The notes below the pieces were generated by a model that saw only the letters and a program-made list of their open reading frames with translations, was not told where the DNA came from and did no database searches. Below, in pieces: positions 43,890 through 52,873 of a stretch of DNA of 64,000 bases; the first letter of the stretch is position 1; the number at the start of each line of letters is the position of its first letter. Source of the DNA: Sphingopyxis sp. H115 (GTDB taxonomy: Bacteria > Pseudomonadota > Alphaproteobacteria > Sphingomonadales > Sphingomonadaceae); contig NZ_LNSA01000019.1 in the NCBI RefSeq assembly GCF_001468465.1, positions 1 through 64,000 on the forward strand. Reading direction: 5' to 3'. Made by a program: the position numbers and the translations under genes.

Positions 43890-45302
43890 ATGATCGACTA
43901 TTCTGACATGATCCAGCCCGACAAGGGACAGGACGCCCACGCGATCCACCTGGTCGACAAAAACAGCTATGACGAGTGGCTGAACGGCCGAAGTGCGCGC
44001 GAACGCGCGCATCTTGCCGCCGTCGGCTTCAAACCCGACACATTCGTCCATGCGATCTTGCCCGGCGACGATCCCGAAAAATGGGCCGTCGTCACGACCG
44101 TTGCTAACGTCGAGAGCCTGTCGGCCTGGTGCCTTGCGAAGCTGGGGCAAATCCTGCCCGAAGGCCGCTATCGCGTCGAAGGCCGGCAGCCGGGCAAGGC
44201 CTTATTCGGCTGGATGAGCGCGCAATATCGCTTCGACGCCTATAAATCGAAGCCGCCGACCAAGGGCCCGCGTGTTCTGTTGACCGGCGACGTCGGCGCG
44301 ATTGCGCCGATGGTCGCCGAGGTACGCGCCGTTGCGCTCGTCCGCGACCTCGTCAACACGCCCGCCGCCGACATGGGGCCCGCGGCGATCGAGAAGGCGG
44401 CCGAACGCATTGCCAAGGCGCATGGCGGCAAACTGACGGTCACCAAGGGCGAAGCGCTCGAACAGGGCTATCCGATGATCCATGCCGTCGGCCGCGCCGC
44501 GGCCAAGCATCATGCCCCGCGCCTGATCGAAATCACATGGGGCAAGGACGACCACCCGCGCGTCGCGCTGGTCGGCAAGGGCATCAGCTTCGACAGCGGC
44601 GGGCTCGACATCAAGCCTGCGGCGGGAATGCGGTTGATGAAGAAGGACATGGGGGGTGCCGCGCATGTTCTGGCGCTTGCCGAACTGATAATGGCGAGCG
44701 GCCTGCCGATACGGCTGCACTGCCTTGTCGCCGCCGCCGAAAATGCCATCTCGGCCGACGCCTTCCGCCCGGGCGACGTGCTCAAGAGCCGCAAGGGCTT
44801 GACCGTCGAGATCGGCAATACCGACGCCGAGGGCCGGCTGGTGCTCGGCGATGCGCTGGCAAAGGCGGGCGAAGCAAAGCCCGAGTTGATCGTCGATTTC
44901 GCAACGCTCACCGGTGCGGCACGCGTCGCGCTCGGCCCCGACCTGCCGCCGCTCTTCGCCAACGACGACGCGCTTGCCGACGCCATGCTCGCGGGCGGGA
45001 TCGAACGCGACGACCCGCTGTGGCGCATGCCGCTGTGGGACGGCTATGCCGACCTGCTCGAAACCGACATCGCCGATCTCGGCAATGCCGGCAGTTCGCC
45101 CTTTGCCGGATCGATCACCGCCGCCCTGTTCCTCAAACGCTTTATCCCCGAAGGCACCGCATGGGCGCACCTCGACACCTTCGCCTGGCGCCCGTCGGCG
45201 AAGCCTGGGCGCCCCAAGGGTGGCGCGGCGCTGGGGCTGCGCGCCGCTTGGGCCATGCTCCAGTCGCGCTACGACCGGCGCGGCAAAATCGAACATTCTT
45301 GA
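43890..45302 (+). CDS. Leucyl aminopeptidase family (M17) protein
   Basis: A 470-aa zinc/manganese aminopeptidase. The C-terminal catalytic domain has KGISFDSGGLDIKPAAGM (about residues 230-247) and the family hallmark NTDAEGRL (about 310-317). M17 enzymes form hexamers in the cytosol and cut N-terminal residues, notably Leu, in peptide turnover. ATG 43890 gives MIDYSDMIQPDKG; a longer frame from 43644 overlaps the divergent lipoprotein. It is upstream of an NlpC/P60 protein by 75 nt. Confidence 0.93.
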   Translation: MIDYSDMIQPDKGQDAHAIHLVDKNSYDEWLNGRSARERAHLAAVGFKPDTFVHAILPGDDPEKWAVVTTVANVESLSAWCLAKLGQILPEGRYRVEGRQPGKALFGWMSAQYRFDAYKSKPPTKGPRVLLTGDVGAIAPMVAEVRAVALVRDLVNTPAADMGPAAIEKAAERIAKAHGGKLTVTKGEALEQGYPMIHAVGRAAAKHHAPRLIEITWGKDDHPRVALVGKGISFDSGGLDIKPAAGMRLMKKDMGGAAHVLALAELIMASGLPIRLHCLVAAAENAISADAFRPGDVLKSRKGLTVEIGNTDAEGRLVLGDALAKAGEAKPELIVDFATLTGAARVALGPDLPPLFANDDALADAMLAGGIERDDPLWRMPLWDGYADLLETDIADLGNAGSSPFAGSITAALFLKRFIPEGTAWAHLDTFAWRPSAKPGRPKGGAALGLRAAWAMLQSRYDRRGKIEHS

Positions 45303-45377
45303 TCAAGCAGGCCCTGCTGGTCTAATGGCGCGCGATTGTCCGCACCGTGCGGGCCCGTGGTTTCAACAGGACAGCCA

Positions 45378-46322
45378 GTGACAGCAGAAAGCGGCGAGAG
45401 TTCAGCGACCAATCGCATACGCATGGGGCGCCCCGGTGCCGCCGGCGCGGGCCGCAACCGTTTCGGGCTAACGGGTACGTCGCAGGCTTTCGATCCGCGC
45501 GTCGTCGCGATCCGTCCCGACCTTGCCGACATCGCCGTCGCCGGGACGCATTTCGCGCCGCATTATGCCGCGCCGATGATGCGCAGCGGCGTGCTGCCGG
45601 CAGCGGCGCTGCGGGCCACCCCCTCGATCGACGCCGACCTGACGAGCGAACTGCTGTTCGGCGAAGGCTTTGCGCTGCTCGACCTGACGGGCGGCTGGGC
45701 TTGGGGATATTGCCTCGCCGACCATTATGTCGGCTATCTCGCGGCCGATGCACTCGGTGCACCCATTGCGCCGACCCACCGCGTCACGGCAATCGAAGCA
45801 ATTCTGCACGGAGCACCCGACGCGGCGAGCGGCGGCCCGGCCGTCCTGCCGCGGGGCGCGCTCGTGATGGGCGTGCCCGAGGGAGAATGGCTCGCAACGT
45901 CGCATGGCTATCTGCCGCTCGCGGCGCTGGCCGAGGTTGGCACGCCCGACACGGACCCTGCCGGCGTCGCCGAACAGATGATCGACGCGCCCTATCTTTG
46001 GGGCGGGCGGACAAGGACCGGCATCGACTGTTCGGGGCTCGTCCAGCTTGCCTGGGGTGCGGCCGGCGTCCAGCTGCCGCGCGACAGCGACCTGCAATTC
46101 GCTGCGCTCGGCGCAGACAAGGATGTCGATCCAGCGAGCCTCGCGCGCGGCGACCTCGTCTTCTTTCCCGGCCACGTCGGCATCATGGCCGACGAGCGGA
46201 ATATCATCCATGCCAGCCGACGATGGATGGCGGTGAAGGTTGAGCCGCTGGCCGACGTCATCGCCCGTTCGGCCGCAAAGGACCATGATCCGCCGGTGAG
46301 CGGATATAAAAGACTGCGATAA
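45378..46322 (+). CDS. NlpC/P60 (C40) family peptidase
   Basis: A 314-aa cysteine peptidase that cleaves peptidoglycan stems. Two SH3-like regions (about residues 60-200) precede the NlpC domain, whose catalytic Cys is in IDCSGLVQLAW (about residue 221), His in GHVGIM (about 270) and the third polar residue in IIHAS. No signal peptide is seen, as in many sphingomonad homologues, so targeting is unclear. The start may be GTG 45378 (AGGACAG upstream) or ATG 45423. It lies 4 nt before argC, in an operon. Confidence 0.88.
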   Translation: MTAESGESSATNRIRMGRPGAAGAGRNRFGLTGTSQAFDPRVVAIRPDLADIAVAGTHFAPHYAAPMMRSGVLPAAALRATPSIDADLTSELLFGEGFALLDLTGGWAWGYCLADHYVGYLAADALGAPIAPTHRVTAIEAILHGAPDAASGGPAVLPRGALVMGVPEGEWLATSHGYLPLAALAEVGTPDTDPAGVAEQMIDAPYLWGGRTRTGIDCSGLVQLAWGAAGVQLPRDSDLQFAALGADKDVDPASLARGDLVFFPGHVGIMADERNIIHASRRWMAVKVEPLADVIARSAAKDHDPPVSGYKRLR

Positions 46323-46326
46323 CATC

Positions 46327-47244
46327 ATGACACAGACGGTTTTTATCGACGGCGCGGCGGGGACGACGGGCCTCGAAATCGCCGAGCGGCTTGCCGGGCG
46401 TAGCGAATTTGCACTTATCGCCCTGCCGGATGCCGAACGCAAGGATGCGGCGCGGCGCGCCGAAGCGCTGAACGGCGCCGATTTCGTCATCCTGTGCCTG
46501 CCCGATGCCGCGGCGATCGAGGCAGTCGCGATGATCCGCAACGATCGCACCAAGGTGATCGACGCATCGACAGCCCACCGCGTTGCGCCAGACTGGGCCT
46601 ATGGCTTTCCCGAACTGAGCATGGCGCAGCGCGAGGCAATTGCCGCCTCGACGCGTGTCAGCAATCCGGGCTGCTATCCGACCGGCTTCCTCGCGCTCGT
46701 CGCGCCGCTGGTCGCCGCAGGGCTCGTCCCGGCGGACACGCGGTTCAGCGTCAACGCGGTGTCGGGCTATTCTGGGGGCGGCAAGGAACTGATCGCGCGC
46801 TTCGAAGCCGAGCCCGACATCGGCTTTCGCAGCTACGGCCTGTCGCTGAACCACAAGCATGTGCCCGAAATGCAGCGGGGCGCCGGCCTTGCCCACCCGC
46901 CGCTATTCGCTCCGGCGGTGGTGCCCGTCTATCGCGGGATGCTCGTCGAGGTGCCGCTCAGCTTCGATACGCCGACCGCCGACGCGGTCTTCGATGCGCT
47001 CGCTGCGCATTTCGGCGGGTCGCCGCTGGTCAGCGTGCGGCGCGGCGATGAGGGCGAATTGCTTCTCAGCCAGAAGGACGCGGCGACGGACCGGATGGAA
47101 CTGACCGTCTTCGCGGACCCCAGCGGCCGTCAGCTCCGCCTCGTCGCGCGGCTCGACAATCTGGGCAAGGGCGCGAGCGGCGCCTGTGTCCAGAATCTCA
47201 ACATCATGGCGGATTTGCCCGAAACCGCGGGCCTGCGGCTTTAG
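46327..47244 (+). CDS. argC: N-acetyl-gamma-glutamyl-phosphate reductase (type 2)
   Basis: A 305-aa NADPH enzyme of arginine synthesis, reducing N-acetylglutamyl phosphate to its semialdehyde. The Rossmann start is FIDGAAGTTGLEIAERL and the catalytic Cys is in SNPGCYPTGF (Cys116). The length is that of the short type-2 ArgC, not the 350-aa type 1. It lies 4 nt after the NlpC/P60 gene, so co-transcribed. Other arg genes are not in this window. Confidence 0.94.
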   Translation: MTQTVFIDGAAGTTGLEIAERLAGRSEFALIALPDAERKDAARRAEALNGADFVILCLPDAAAIEAVAMIRNDRTKVIDASTAHRVAPDWAYGFPELSMAQREAIAASTRVSNPGCYPTGFLALVAPLVAAGLVPADTRFSVNAVSGYSGGGKELIARFEAEPDIGFRSYGLSLNHKHVPEMQRGAGLAHPPLFAPAVVPVYRGMLVEVPLSFDTPTADAVFDALAAHFGGSPLVSVRRGDEGELLLSQKDAATDRMELTVFADPSGRQLRLVARLDNLGKGASGACVQNLNIMADLPETAGLRL

Positions 47245-47247
47245 ACG

Positions 47248-47463
47248 CTAATGCACCGTGTCGAGGATATCCTCGACCGACAGATAAGTGATCAGCCGCT
47301 CGATCTGGCGCCAGCGCGCGAAATGGATGTGGTTGCCGAGCACGCGATATTGTTCGGCACGTGCCGCAGCGGCAAAGCCCGCTTCTTCGCCATGAAGGTC
47401 GATGAGCGCGCGGGCATCGTCGACCGCGGCGCGATCGGTCAGAAATGGGGCTGGCAGGTGCAT
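47248..47463 (-). CDS. Small protein, unknown
   Basis: A 71-aa soluble, helical protein: DDARALIDLHGEEAGFAAAARAEQYRVLG then ARWRQIERLITYLS. It looks like a short helical domain common in sphingomonad genomes, but I know no function. It is convergent to argC, only 3 nt after its stop, with ATG 47463. Codon pattern and composition favour a real gene over a shadow, but evidence is moderate. Confidence 0.6.
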   Translation of the reverse strand: MHLPAPFLTDRAAVDDARALIDLHGEEAGFAAAARAEQYRVLGNHIHFARWRQIERLITYLSVEDILDTVH

Positions 47464-47633
47464 CGGGTTCCTGGTCCGTTGGGCGTGTCCTTTTCTACGC
47501 GCCGCCGCCTCACCGGCGCGTTCCCAACCGTGATGAACAAGCGGGTAAGGTTAATGGCGATGGTCTGGCTGTTAACCGTTCCGCCGCACCCAACCCCCTT
47601 TGACGCCGCGCCGTGCCCGTGTAGACAGTCGTC

Positions 47634-48977
47634 ATGCGCAAGATCCTGAAATATGCCGCCCTCGCCCTGTTGCTGCTGCTGATCGCCGGCGGCATCACAT
47701 TTTACGTCATGTCGCGGCCCGATGTCGCGCGCTTTTCGACCGCCGAACTCAGCGGCCGGGTGCCGGTAATGGCGTCGCAGCGGACCGAGACATTTCCGAC
47801 GATCAACGTGCCCGAGGCGACAAGCTGGCCCGCCGGACAGGCGCCGCGCGCCGCCCAGGGGCTGGCGGTCGCGCGCTTCGCCGAAGGGCTCGACCATCCG
47901 CGCACCATATTGGTGCTCCCGAACGGCGACGTGCTCGTTGCCGAATCACAGAGCCCGCCGCGCGACACGTCGGGAGTCGAGGGCAAGATCATGAGCAGCC
48001 TGATGGGCAAGGGCGGCACCGGCCGCCGCCCGTCTGCGAACCGGATCACCCTGCTCCGCGACGCCGACGGCGATGGCAAGGCCGAGGTCAGGACGGCCTA
48101 TATCACGGGTCTCAACTCGCCCTATGGCATGGCGCTGGTCGGCTCGACGCTCTACGTCGCCAACACCGACGCACTGCTCGCCTTCCCCTATGTCGCGGGC
48201 GAAACGAAGATGAGCGGCAAGCCTGCCAAGATCGTCGACCTGCCCGCCAAGGGCACCAACCGGCACTGGACCAAGAGCCTTGCCGCCGCGCCGAACGGCT
48301 GGCTCTATATCGGCGTCGGCGCCGATTCCAATATCGGCGAAAAGGGCATGAACCGCGAATTCCGCCGCGCCAGCGTGCTCGAGGTCCGGCCCGAGAACAA
48401 ATATATGCGTACCTTCGCCGCGGGCATCCGCAACCCCGTGGGCCTCGGCTTCTATCCCGGCAGCGACCGGCTGTGGACCGTCGTCAACGAACGCGACATG
48501 CTCGGTAGCGACCTTGTCCCCGACTATCTGACCGACGTCACCGAAGGCGATTTCTACGGCTGGCCCTGGTATTATTGGGGGGGCTACATCGACCCGCGCG
48601 TCGAGCCCGAAGCCGAGGATCGACGCCAATATGTCAAGCGCCCCGAATATGGCCTCGGCGCCCACACCGCGCCGCTGGGCTTCACCTTCACGGAAGGGCT
48701 CGACCTTGGCGACCGCTGGGCGAACGGCGCGCTGATCGCGCTGCACGGGTCATGGAACCGCGAGCCTGTGGCCGGATACAGCGTGGTATTCGTCAAGTTC
48801 GGCGCGAACGGCAAGCCCGTCGACGCCCTGCCCGTCACCCTGCTCGACCAGTTCCTTGCCGCGGACGGCAAGACGACCCGCGGCCGCCCGGCCGACGTCA
48901 AGGTTGCAAAGGACGGCAGCGCGCTCGTCGCCGACGACACCGGCGGCGTGATCTGGCGGGTCGCGAAGGCCGGATAA
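47634..48977 (+). CDS. Sorbosone-dehydrogenase-like PQQ/beta-propeller protein
   Basis: A 447-aa protein with an N-terminal membrane anchor (LKYAALALLLLLIAGGITFYV, about residues 5-25) and a six-bladed propeller related to soluble glucose/sorbosone dehydrogenases. Typical blocks are GLDHPRTILVLPNGDVLVAES, IGVGADSNIGEKGM, RNPVGLGFYP and GWPWYYWGG. PQQ use is known for the wider family but not shown here. It faces the convergent dnaN gene across a shared terminator at 48979. Confidence 0.88.
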   Translation: MRKILKYAALALLLLLIAGGITFYVMSRPDVARFSTAELSGRVPVMASQRTETFPTINVPEATSWPAGQAPRAAQGLAVARFAEGLDHPRTILVLPNGDVLVAESQSPPRDTSGVEGKIMSSLMGKGGTGRRPSANRITLLRDADGDGKAEVRTAYITGLNSPYGMALVGSTLYVANTDALLAFPYVAGETKMSGKPAKIVDLPAKGTNRHWTKSLAAAPNGWLYIGVGADSNIGEKGMNREFRRASVLEVRPENKYMRTFAAGIRNPVGLGFYPGSDRLWTVVNERDMLGSDLVPDYLTDVTEGDFYGWPWYYWGGYIDPRVEPEAEDRRQYVKRPEYGLGAHTAPLGFTFTEGLDLGDRWANGALIALHGSWNREPVAGYSVVFVKFGANGKPVDALPVTLLDQFLAADGKTTRGRPADVKVAKDGSALVADDTGGVIWRVAKAG

Positions 48978-48978
48978 G

Positions 48979-49006
48979 AAAAGGCCCTGCAATCGCAGGG
49001 CCTTTT
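48979..49006. terminator. Bidirectional Rho-independent terminator
   Basis: AAAAGGCCCTGC-aatc-GCAGGGCCTTTT is a perfect 12-bp stem with A-rich and T-rich flanks, able to end both the sorbosone-dehydrogenase-like gene and the convergent dnaN. Confidence 0.92.
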
Positions 49007-49027
49007 CGTTCGGCGCTGTAGCGGTCG

Positions 49028-50143
49028 TCAGACCCGCATCGGCATCAGCACATAGAGCGCCGGGCTCTTTTCGCTTTCGCGGATCAGCGTCGGCGCATTG
49101 GCGTCGGCGAGGTGCAGTTCGACGCTGTCGCCGTCGACCTGCCCCAAGATGTCGCTGAGATAGCGCGCGTTGAAGCCGATCTCCATCGAATCGCTGTCAT
49201 AGCCGGCAGCGAGTTCTTCGGCGGCGGTGCCATTCTCGGGGCTGGTCACCGACAGCGTGATGCGGTCCTTGTCGAGACCGACCTTGACCGCGCGCGTCTT
49301 TTCGCTGGCGATGGTCGAGACGCGATCGACGCCCTGGAACAGGCTCTTCGGATCGACCTTGAGCAGCTTGTCGTTCGCGGTCGGAATGACGCGGCTGTAG
49401 TCGGGGAAGGTACCGTCGATCAGCTTCGAGGTCAGGATCGCGTTGCCGAGCTGGAAGCGGACCTTGCTCGCCGACAGGCTGATTTCGACATTGCCTTCGG
49501 CCTCGTCGAGCAGCTTGCGGATTTCGGTGACGCATTTGCGCGGCACGATGACGTCGGGCATCGACGCGGCGCCGTCGGGGCGCGTGACGGTGTAGCGCGC
49601 AAGGCGATGGCCGTCGGTCGCCGCAGCTTTCAGCACCGGGCCCGAGGCATCCTCGGCGACATGCAGGAAGATGCCGTTGAGGTAGTAGCGCGTTTCCTCG
49701 GTCGAGATGGCGAAGCGCGTCTTGTCGATGATCTGGATCAGTTCGGCGACGGGCAGTTCGAAATTGGTCGGCAGGTCGCCTTCGGCGATCACCGGGAAGT
49801 CGTCGCGCGGCAGCGTCGGCAGGTTGAAGTTCGAGCGGCCGGCCTTGACTTGCATCTTGCCTTCGGCGGCCGCAAGGCTGACTTCCGACCCTTCGGGCAG
49901 CTTGCGCGCGATTTCGAACAAAGTGTGCGCCGAAACCGTCGTCGTGCCTGGCGTTTCGACCTTGGCCGCGATCGTTTCGACGACCTGCAGGTCGAGGTCG
50001 GTCGCCATCAATTTGAGCTGGCCCGACGCATCGGCTTCGATCAGCACGTTGGAAAGGATCGGGATCGTATTGCGCCGTTCGACCACCGACTGAACGTGGC
50101 CGAGGCTCTTCAACAACACTGCGCGTTCGATCGTCGCTTTCAT
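49028..50143 (-). CDS. dnaN: DNA polymerase III subunit beta (sliding clamp)
   Basis: A 371-aa ring-forming clamp for the replicative polymerase, and binding platform for many DNA enzymes. Three clamp domains of about 120 residues can be traced: the start MKATIERAVLLKSLGHVQSVVE, ATDGHRLARYTV in the second domain, and the end with PMRV. Length is within the norm. The ATG at 50143 is preceded by longer non-conserved frames to 50287. It is not next to dnaA or recF here, as in many sphingomonads. Terminator at 48979. Confidence 0.97.
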   Translation of the reverse strand: MKATIERAVLLKSLGHVQSVVERRNTIPILSNVLIEADASGQLKLMATDLDLQVVETIAAKVETPGTTTVSAHTLFEIARKLPEGSEVSLAAAEGKMQVKAGRSNFNLPTLPRDDFPVIAEGDLPTNFELPVAELIQIIDKTRFAISTEETRYYLNGIFLHVAEDASGPVLKAAATDGHRLARYTVTRPDGAASMPDVIVPRKCVTEIRKLLDEAEGNVEISLSASKVRFQLGNAILTSKLIDGTFPDYSRVIPTANDKLLKVDPKSLFQGVDRVSTIASEKTRAVKVGLDKDRITLSVTSPENGTAAEELAAGYDSDSMEIGFNARYLSDILGQVDGDSVELHLADANAPTLIRESEKSPALYVLMPMRV

Positions 50144-50316
50144 TCTGTATCCGCCATCCCTAGTATGTGCCGCGGGAAAAGTCCCTGAGGGACAGACCAT
50201 CGGAGGCGATTCGTGCCCCGATTCTGGCCCCTGAAAATGTCCACCTTCCTTAACGCACGCACCGCATCGCGCAAGCCATGCTTGCAAAGCATCCCCAATC
50301 GCGCAAACGAGGAGCG

Positions 50317-50814
50317 ATGCGGCGCTGGGCCACTCTTTTCCTCATGCTGGCGGCGGCGCCTGCCGCAACGCTTGCGGCTGCCCCGACCGCGCTCGGCATT
50401 TTTGACGGCTGGGGCGCGTTCCGCGATCCCGCGACCCCGCGCTGCTACGCCCTCGCCGCCCCGTCCGCGACGATCGGCACGCCGCAAGTGAAGGCCTATG
50501 CCAGCGTCGGCTATTGGCCCAAGTCGCGTATCCGCGGTCAATTCTATGTCCGCCTGTCGAAGGCGCGCGCGCCGGACCGCGACCTGCGCCTGACGATCGG
50601 CAGCCGCCGCTTCATCCTGACCGGCAACGGCGCGCATGGCTGGGCGAGCGACGCGCGCATGGACGCGGCGATCGTCGCCGCGATGCGGTCGGCACCGAGC
50701 ATGAGCGTCGAGAGCGGGACCGCGACGGGCGGCGCGATCGCCGATACGTACCGGCTGCGCGGCGCCGCGACCGCGATCGACGCGGCGGCGCTGGGGTGCG
50801 CCAAGCTGCGCTGA
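50317..50814 (+). CDS. Periplasmic protein, possibly IalB-like
   Basis: A 165-aa secreted protein with signal peptide (MRRWATLFLMLAAAPAATLAAA). The mature part has GWGAFRDPATPRCYALAAP, RRFILTGNGAHGWASDARMDAAIVAAMRSA and a final GCAKLR, a layout that loosely resembles the invasion-associated locus B family with paired cysteines. I do not assert that family. GAGGAG is 5 nt before ATG 50317. It is divergent from dnaN across 173 nt. Confidence 0.7.
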   Translation: MRRWATLFLMLAAAPAATLAAAPTALGIFDGWGAFRDPATPRCYALAAPSATIGTPQVKAYASVGYWPKSRIRGQFYVRLSKARAPDRDLRLTIGSRRFILTGNGAHGWASDARMDAAIVAAMRSAPSMSVESGTATGGAIADTYRLRGAATAIDAAALGCAKLR

Positions 50815-50839
50815 GGCGCTTGGGAGAAGTGGCGGATTT

Positions 50840-51016
50840 CTGCGTAACTTCATTCGCGATTCGCAAATTTTCGTCCTCCTCTCCGTCATCCCGGACTTGA
50901 TCCGGGATCCATGCGAGGCGCCGGGATAAGCGGGACCCCGGATCAAGTCCGGGGTGACGGAAGAAGGAAAGACAGCGCTTTTCCGAAACGGCGGAAAACT
51001 GCGTAACTTCACTCGC
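50840..51016. repeat. Direct repeats flanking a palindromic element
   Basis: CTGCGTAACTTCATTCGC (50840-50857) and CTGCGTAACTTCACTCGC (50999-51016) differ at one base and bracket the family A repeat at 50884-50959. A further short direct repeat GACAGCGCTTT recurs at about 50971 and 51131. The 343-nt gap 50815-51157 holds only these repeats and the racemase promoter. Confidence 0.8.
50884..50959. repeat. Palindromic intergenic repeat, family A copy 4 (inverted)
   Basis: Arms CGTCATCCCGGACTTGATCC and GGATCAAGTCCGGGGTGACG, inverted relative to copies 1 and 2, with a diverged 25-nt centre. It is enclosed by direct repeats of 18 nt. Confidence 0.9.
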
Positions 51017-51157
51017 AAATCGCAGTCCGTCGCGCGGATCGAAGAGCACGGAAGGCCCTCTGCAGCGGTCAGGAGGAAAGCTGTGTCGCGTGTCATCGCC
51101 GGGCAGGCTAGACCGGGCCAATAATGTAGGACAGCGCTTTCGGAACGGATGGATGCA

Positions 51158-51847
51158 ATGAAAACAATCGGCCTGATCGGCGGTTTGAGCTGGGAAAGCT
51201 CCGCGCAATATTACCGGCTGCTCAACGAAGGCGTGCGGAAGCGGCTCGGCGGGCTCCATTCGGCGCGCATCCTGCTGCTGTCGCTCGATTTCGCGCCCAT
51301 CGCCGAATTACAGGCAAACGGCGACTGGGACGTACTCGACGCGCAGATGGCGGACGCGGCCCGTTCATTGACCGCAGGCGGCGCCGAGCTGTTGCTGATC
51401 TGCGCGAACACGATGCACCTCTGCGCAGAGGCGGTCGAGGCCGCGACGCCGGTGCCGCTGCTTCACATCGCCGACCCGACCATCGCCGCGATCAGGGCGG
51501 CGGGTTTCTCGCGCGTCGGGCTGCTCGGCACGGCCTTCACGATGGAAAAGCCCTTCTATACGGCGCGGATGGCGGCGGCGGGGATCGAGGCGATGATCCC
51601 CGGCGATGCCGATCGCGCGATTGTCCACAGCATCATCTATGACGAGCTGGTGCAGGGCGTGATCCGCGACGCGTCGCGCGCCGAATATCGCCGGATCATC
51701 GCCGCACTGATCGCGGGCGGCGCCGAGGCGATCGTCCTCGGCTGCACCGAAATCATGCTGCTGGTCGGCGAAGCAGATAGCGCGGTGCCGCTGTTCGACA
51801 CGCTCGCGCTGCATGTTGACGCCGCCGTGGAAAATGCTCTCGCCTAA
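51158..51847 (+). CDS. Aspartate/glutamate racemase family protein
   Basis: A 229-aa amino-acid racemase of the Asp/Glu superfamily (YgeA-like). The two catalytic cysteines are in LLICANTMH (about residue 84) and VLGCTEIML (about residue 193), and the start MKTIGLIGGLSWESS is characteristic. Such enzymes make D-Asp or D-Glu for cell wall or other uses. ATG 51149 three codons upstream is an alternative start. It overlaps the convergent LysR stop by 4 nt. Confidence 0.92.
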   Translation: MKTIGLIGGLSWESSAQYYRLLNEGVRKRLGGLHSARILLLSLDFAPIAELQANGDWDVLDAQMADAARSLTAGGAELLLICANTMHLCAEAVEAATPVPLLHIADPTIAAIRAAGFSRVGLLGTAFTMEKPFYTARMAAAGIEAMIPGDADRAIVHSIIYDELVQGVIRDASRAEYRRIIAALIAGGAEAIVLGCTEIMLLVGEADSAVPLFDTLALHVDAAVENALA

Positions 51848-52725
51848 CCGCGCGCTAGCTTGGTCAATTCGGAAGCGAGGAAATCAAGGACGAGGCGCAC
51901 GCGCGGCACATGGCGCAACCGTTCGTGGGTGAGTAGCCACAATCCGGTCGTATCCTCTGTCTTGGGCGGAATACAGCGGATCAGGTCGGGTTCGCGATCG
52001 GCGATGAAGCCAGGCAGGATGGTGAGGCCCATGCCCGAGCGCACCCCCGCGAGCAGCCCCGACCCCGTGTCATATTGCATCACCACCGACTCCTCGAGCC
52101 CGTGCTGGCGCAGCCACGCCCGATAAGGTTCCCAGACCCCGCCACCGCCGCCGATGAAGGGATGCGTGGCGAGTTCCGCGCGGCCATGCGGGATGCCATG
52201 CAGGTCGGCGTAGTCGCGGCTGCAATAAACCGTCCACGGATTGTCAGCGATGCGCCGCCCGACAAGCCCGCCACCGCTCGGCTGCTTGCTGCTGCGGATC
52301 GCGATGTCCGCCGCGCCAGCCGCAAGGTCGCGCGATTCGTCCGACGTATCGAGCTGAATGTGGATTCCGGGATGCGCGGCGCGCAGGTCGCGCAGGATCG
52401 GCGGCAGGATGGTGACCGCAAAAATTTCCATCGTCGTCAGGCTGACCGTGCCGCCGGCATCGCGCGAGCGCGCGCCCGCCGCCTCGCCAAAGCGGTCGGC
52501 GGCGTCCTTCACGGCGAGCGCGCTCGCCAGCATCGCCTCGCCCACCGGGGTCAGCGCATAGCCAGCCTGGCGGCGTTCGAACAGGTTAAGCCCTGTTGCC
52601 TCCTCGAGCGCGGCGATGCGCCGCGCGACCGTCGTCTGGCTGACGCGCATCGATTGCGCCGCCGACAATGTGCTGCCGGTTTCGGCAACGGCCAGAAAGG
52701 CCTTCAGGTCGTTCCAATCATACAT
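51844..52725 (-). CDS. LysR-family transcriptional regulator
   Basis: A 293-aa regulator with an N-terminal winged HTH (FLAVAETGSTLSAAQSMRVSQTTVARRIAALEE, about residues 10-42) and a LysR substrate-binding domain with typical GVWEPYRAWL and GLTILPGF segments. Ligand unknown. It is divergent from the UrcA gene, and a perfect 30-nt palindrome with internal TTCTGCAA/TTGCAGAA lies 28 nt upstream of its ATG, a good candidate for its own operator. Its stop overlaps the racemase stop. Confidence 0.92.
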   Translation of the reverse strand: MYDWNDLKAFLAVAETGSTLSAAQSMRVSQTTVARRIAALEEATGLNLFERRQAGYALTPVGEAMLASALAVKDAADRFGEAAGARSRDAGGTVSLTTMEIFAVTILPPILRDLRAAHPGIHIQLDTSDESRDLAAGAADIAIRSSKQPSGGGLVGRRIADNPWTVYCSRDYADLHGIPHGRAELATHPFIGGGGGVWEPYRAWLRQHGLEESVVMQYDTGSGLLAGVRSGMGLTILPGFIADREPDLIRCIPPKTEDTTGLWLLTHERLRHVPRVRLVLDFLASELTKLARG

Positions 52726-52752
52726 GACGCCTTGTGCGGCATAATGGCCGGA

Positions 52753-52782
52753 CGCTCATTCTGCAATTTTGCAGAATGAGCG
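52753..52782. promoter_or_regulatory. 30-nt perfect palindrome between LysR and UrcA genes
   Basis: CGCTCATTCTGCAA-tt-TTGCAGAATGAGCG has 14-bp perfect arms and contains T-N11-A spacings typical of LysR boxes. It is in the divergent region 27 nt from the LysR ATG and 92 nt from the UrcA ATG. Confidence 0.75.
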
Positions 52783-52873
52783 CGCAACATCGTTGCTCGC
52801 GCTGCGCCAGCCGGACTTTTATCTCTGTTTCACCGGCTTCCTCCCCTCCCCAGCCGGACGATGGAGAAACAAG

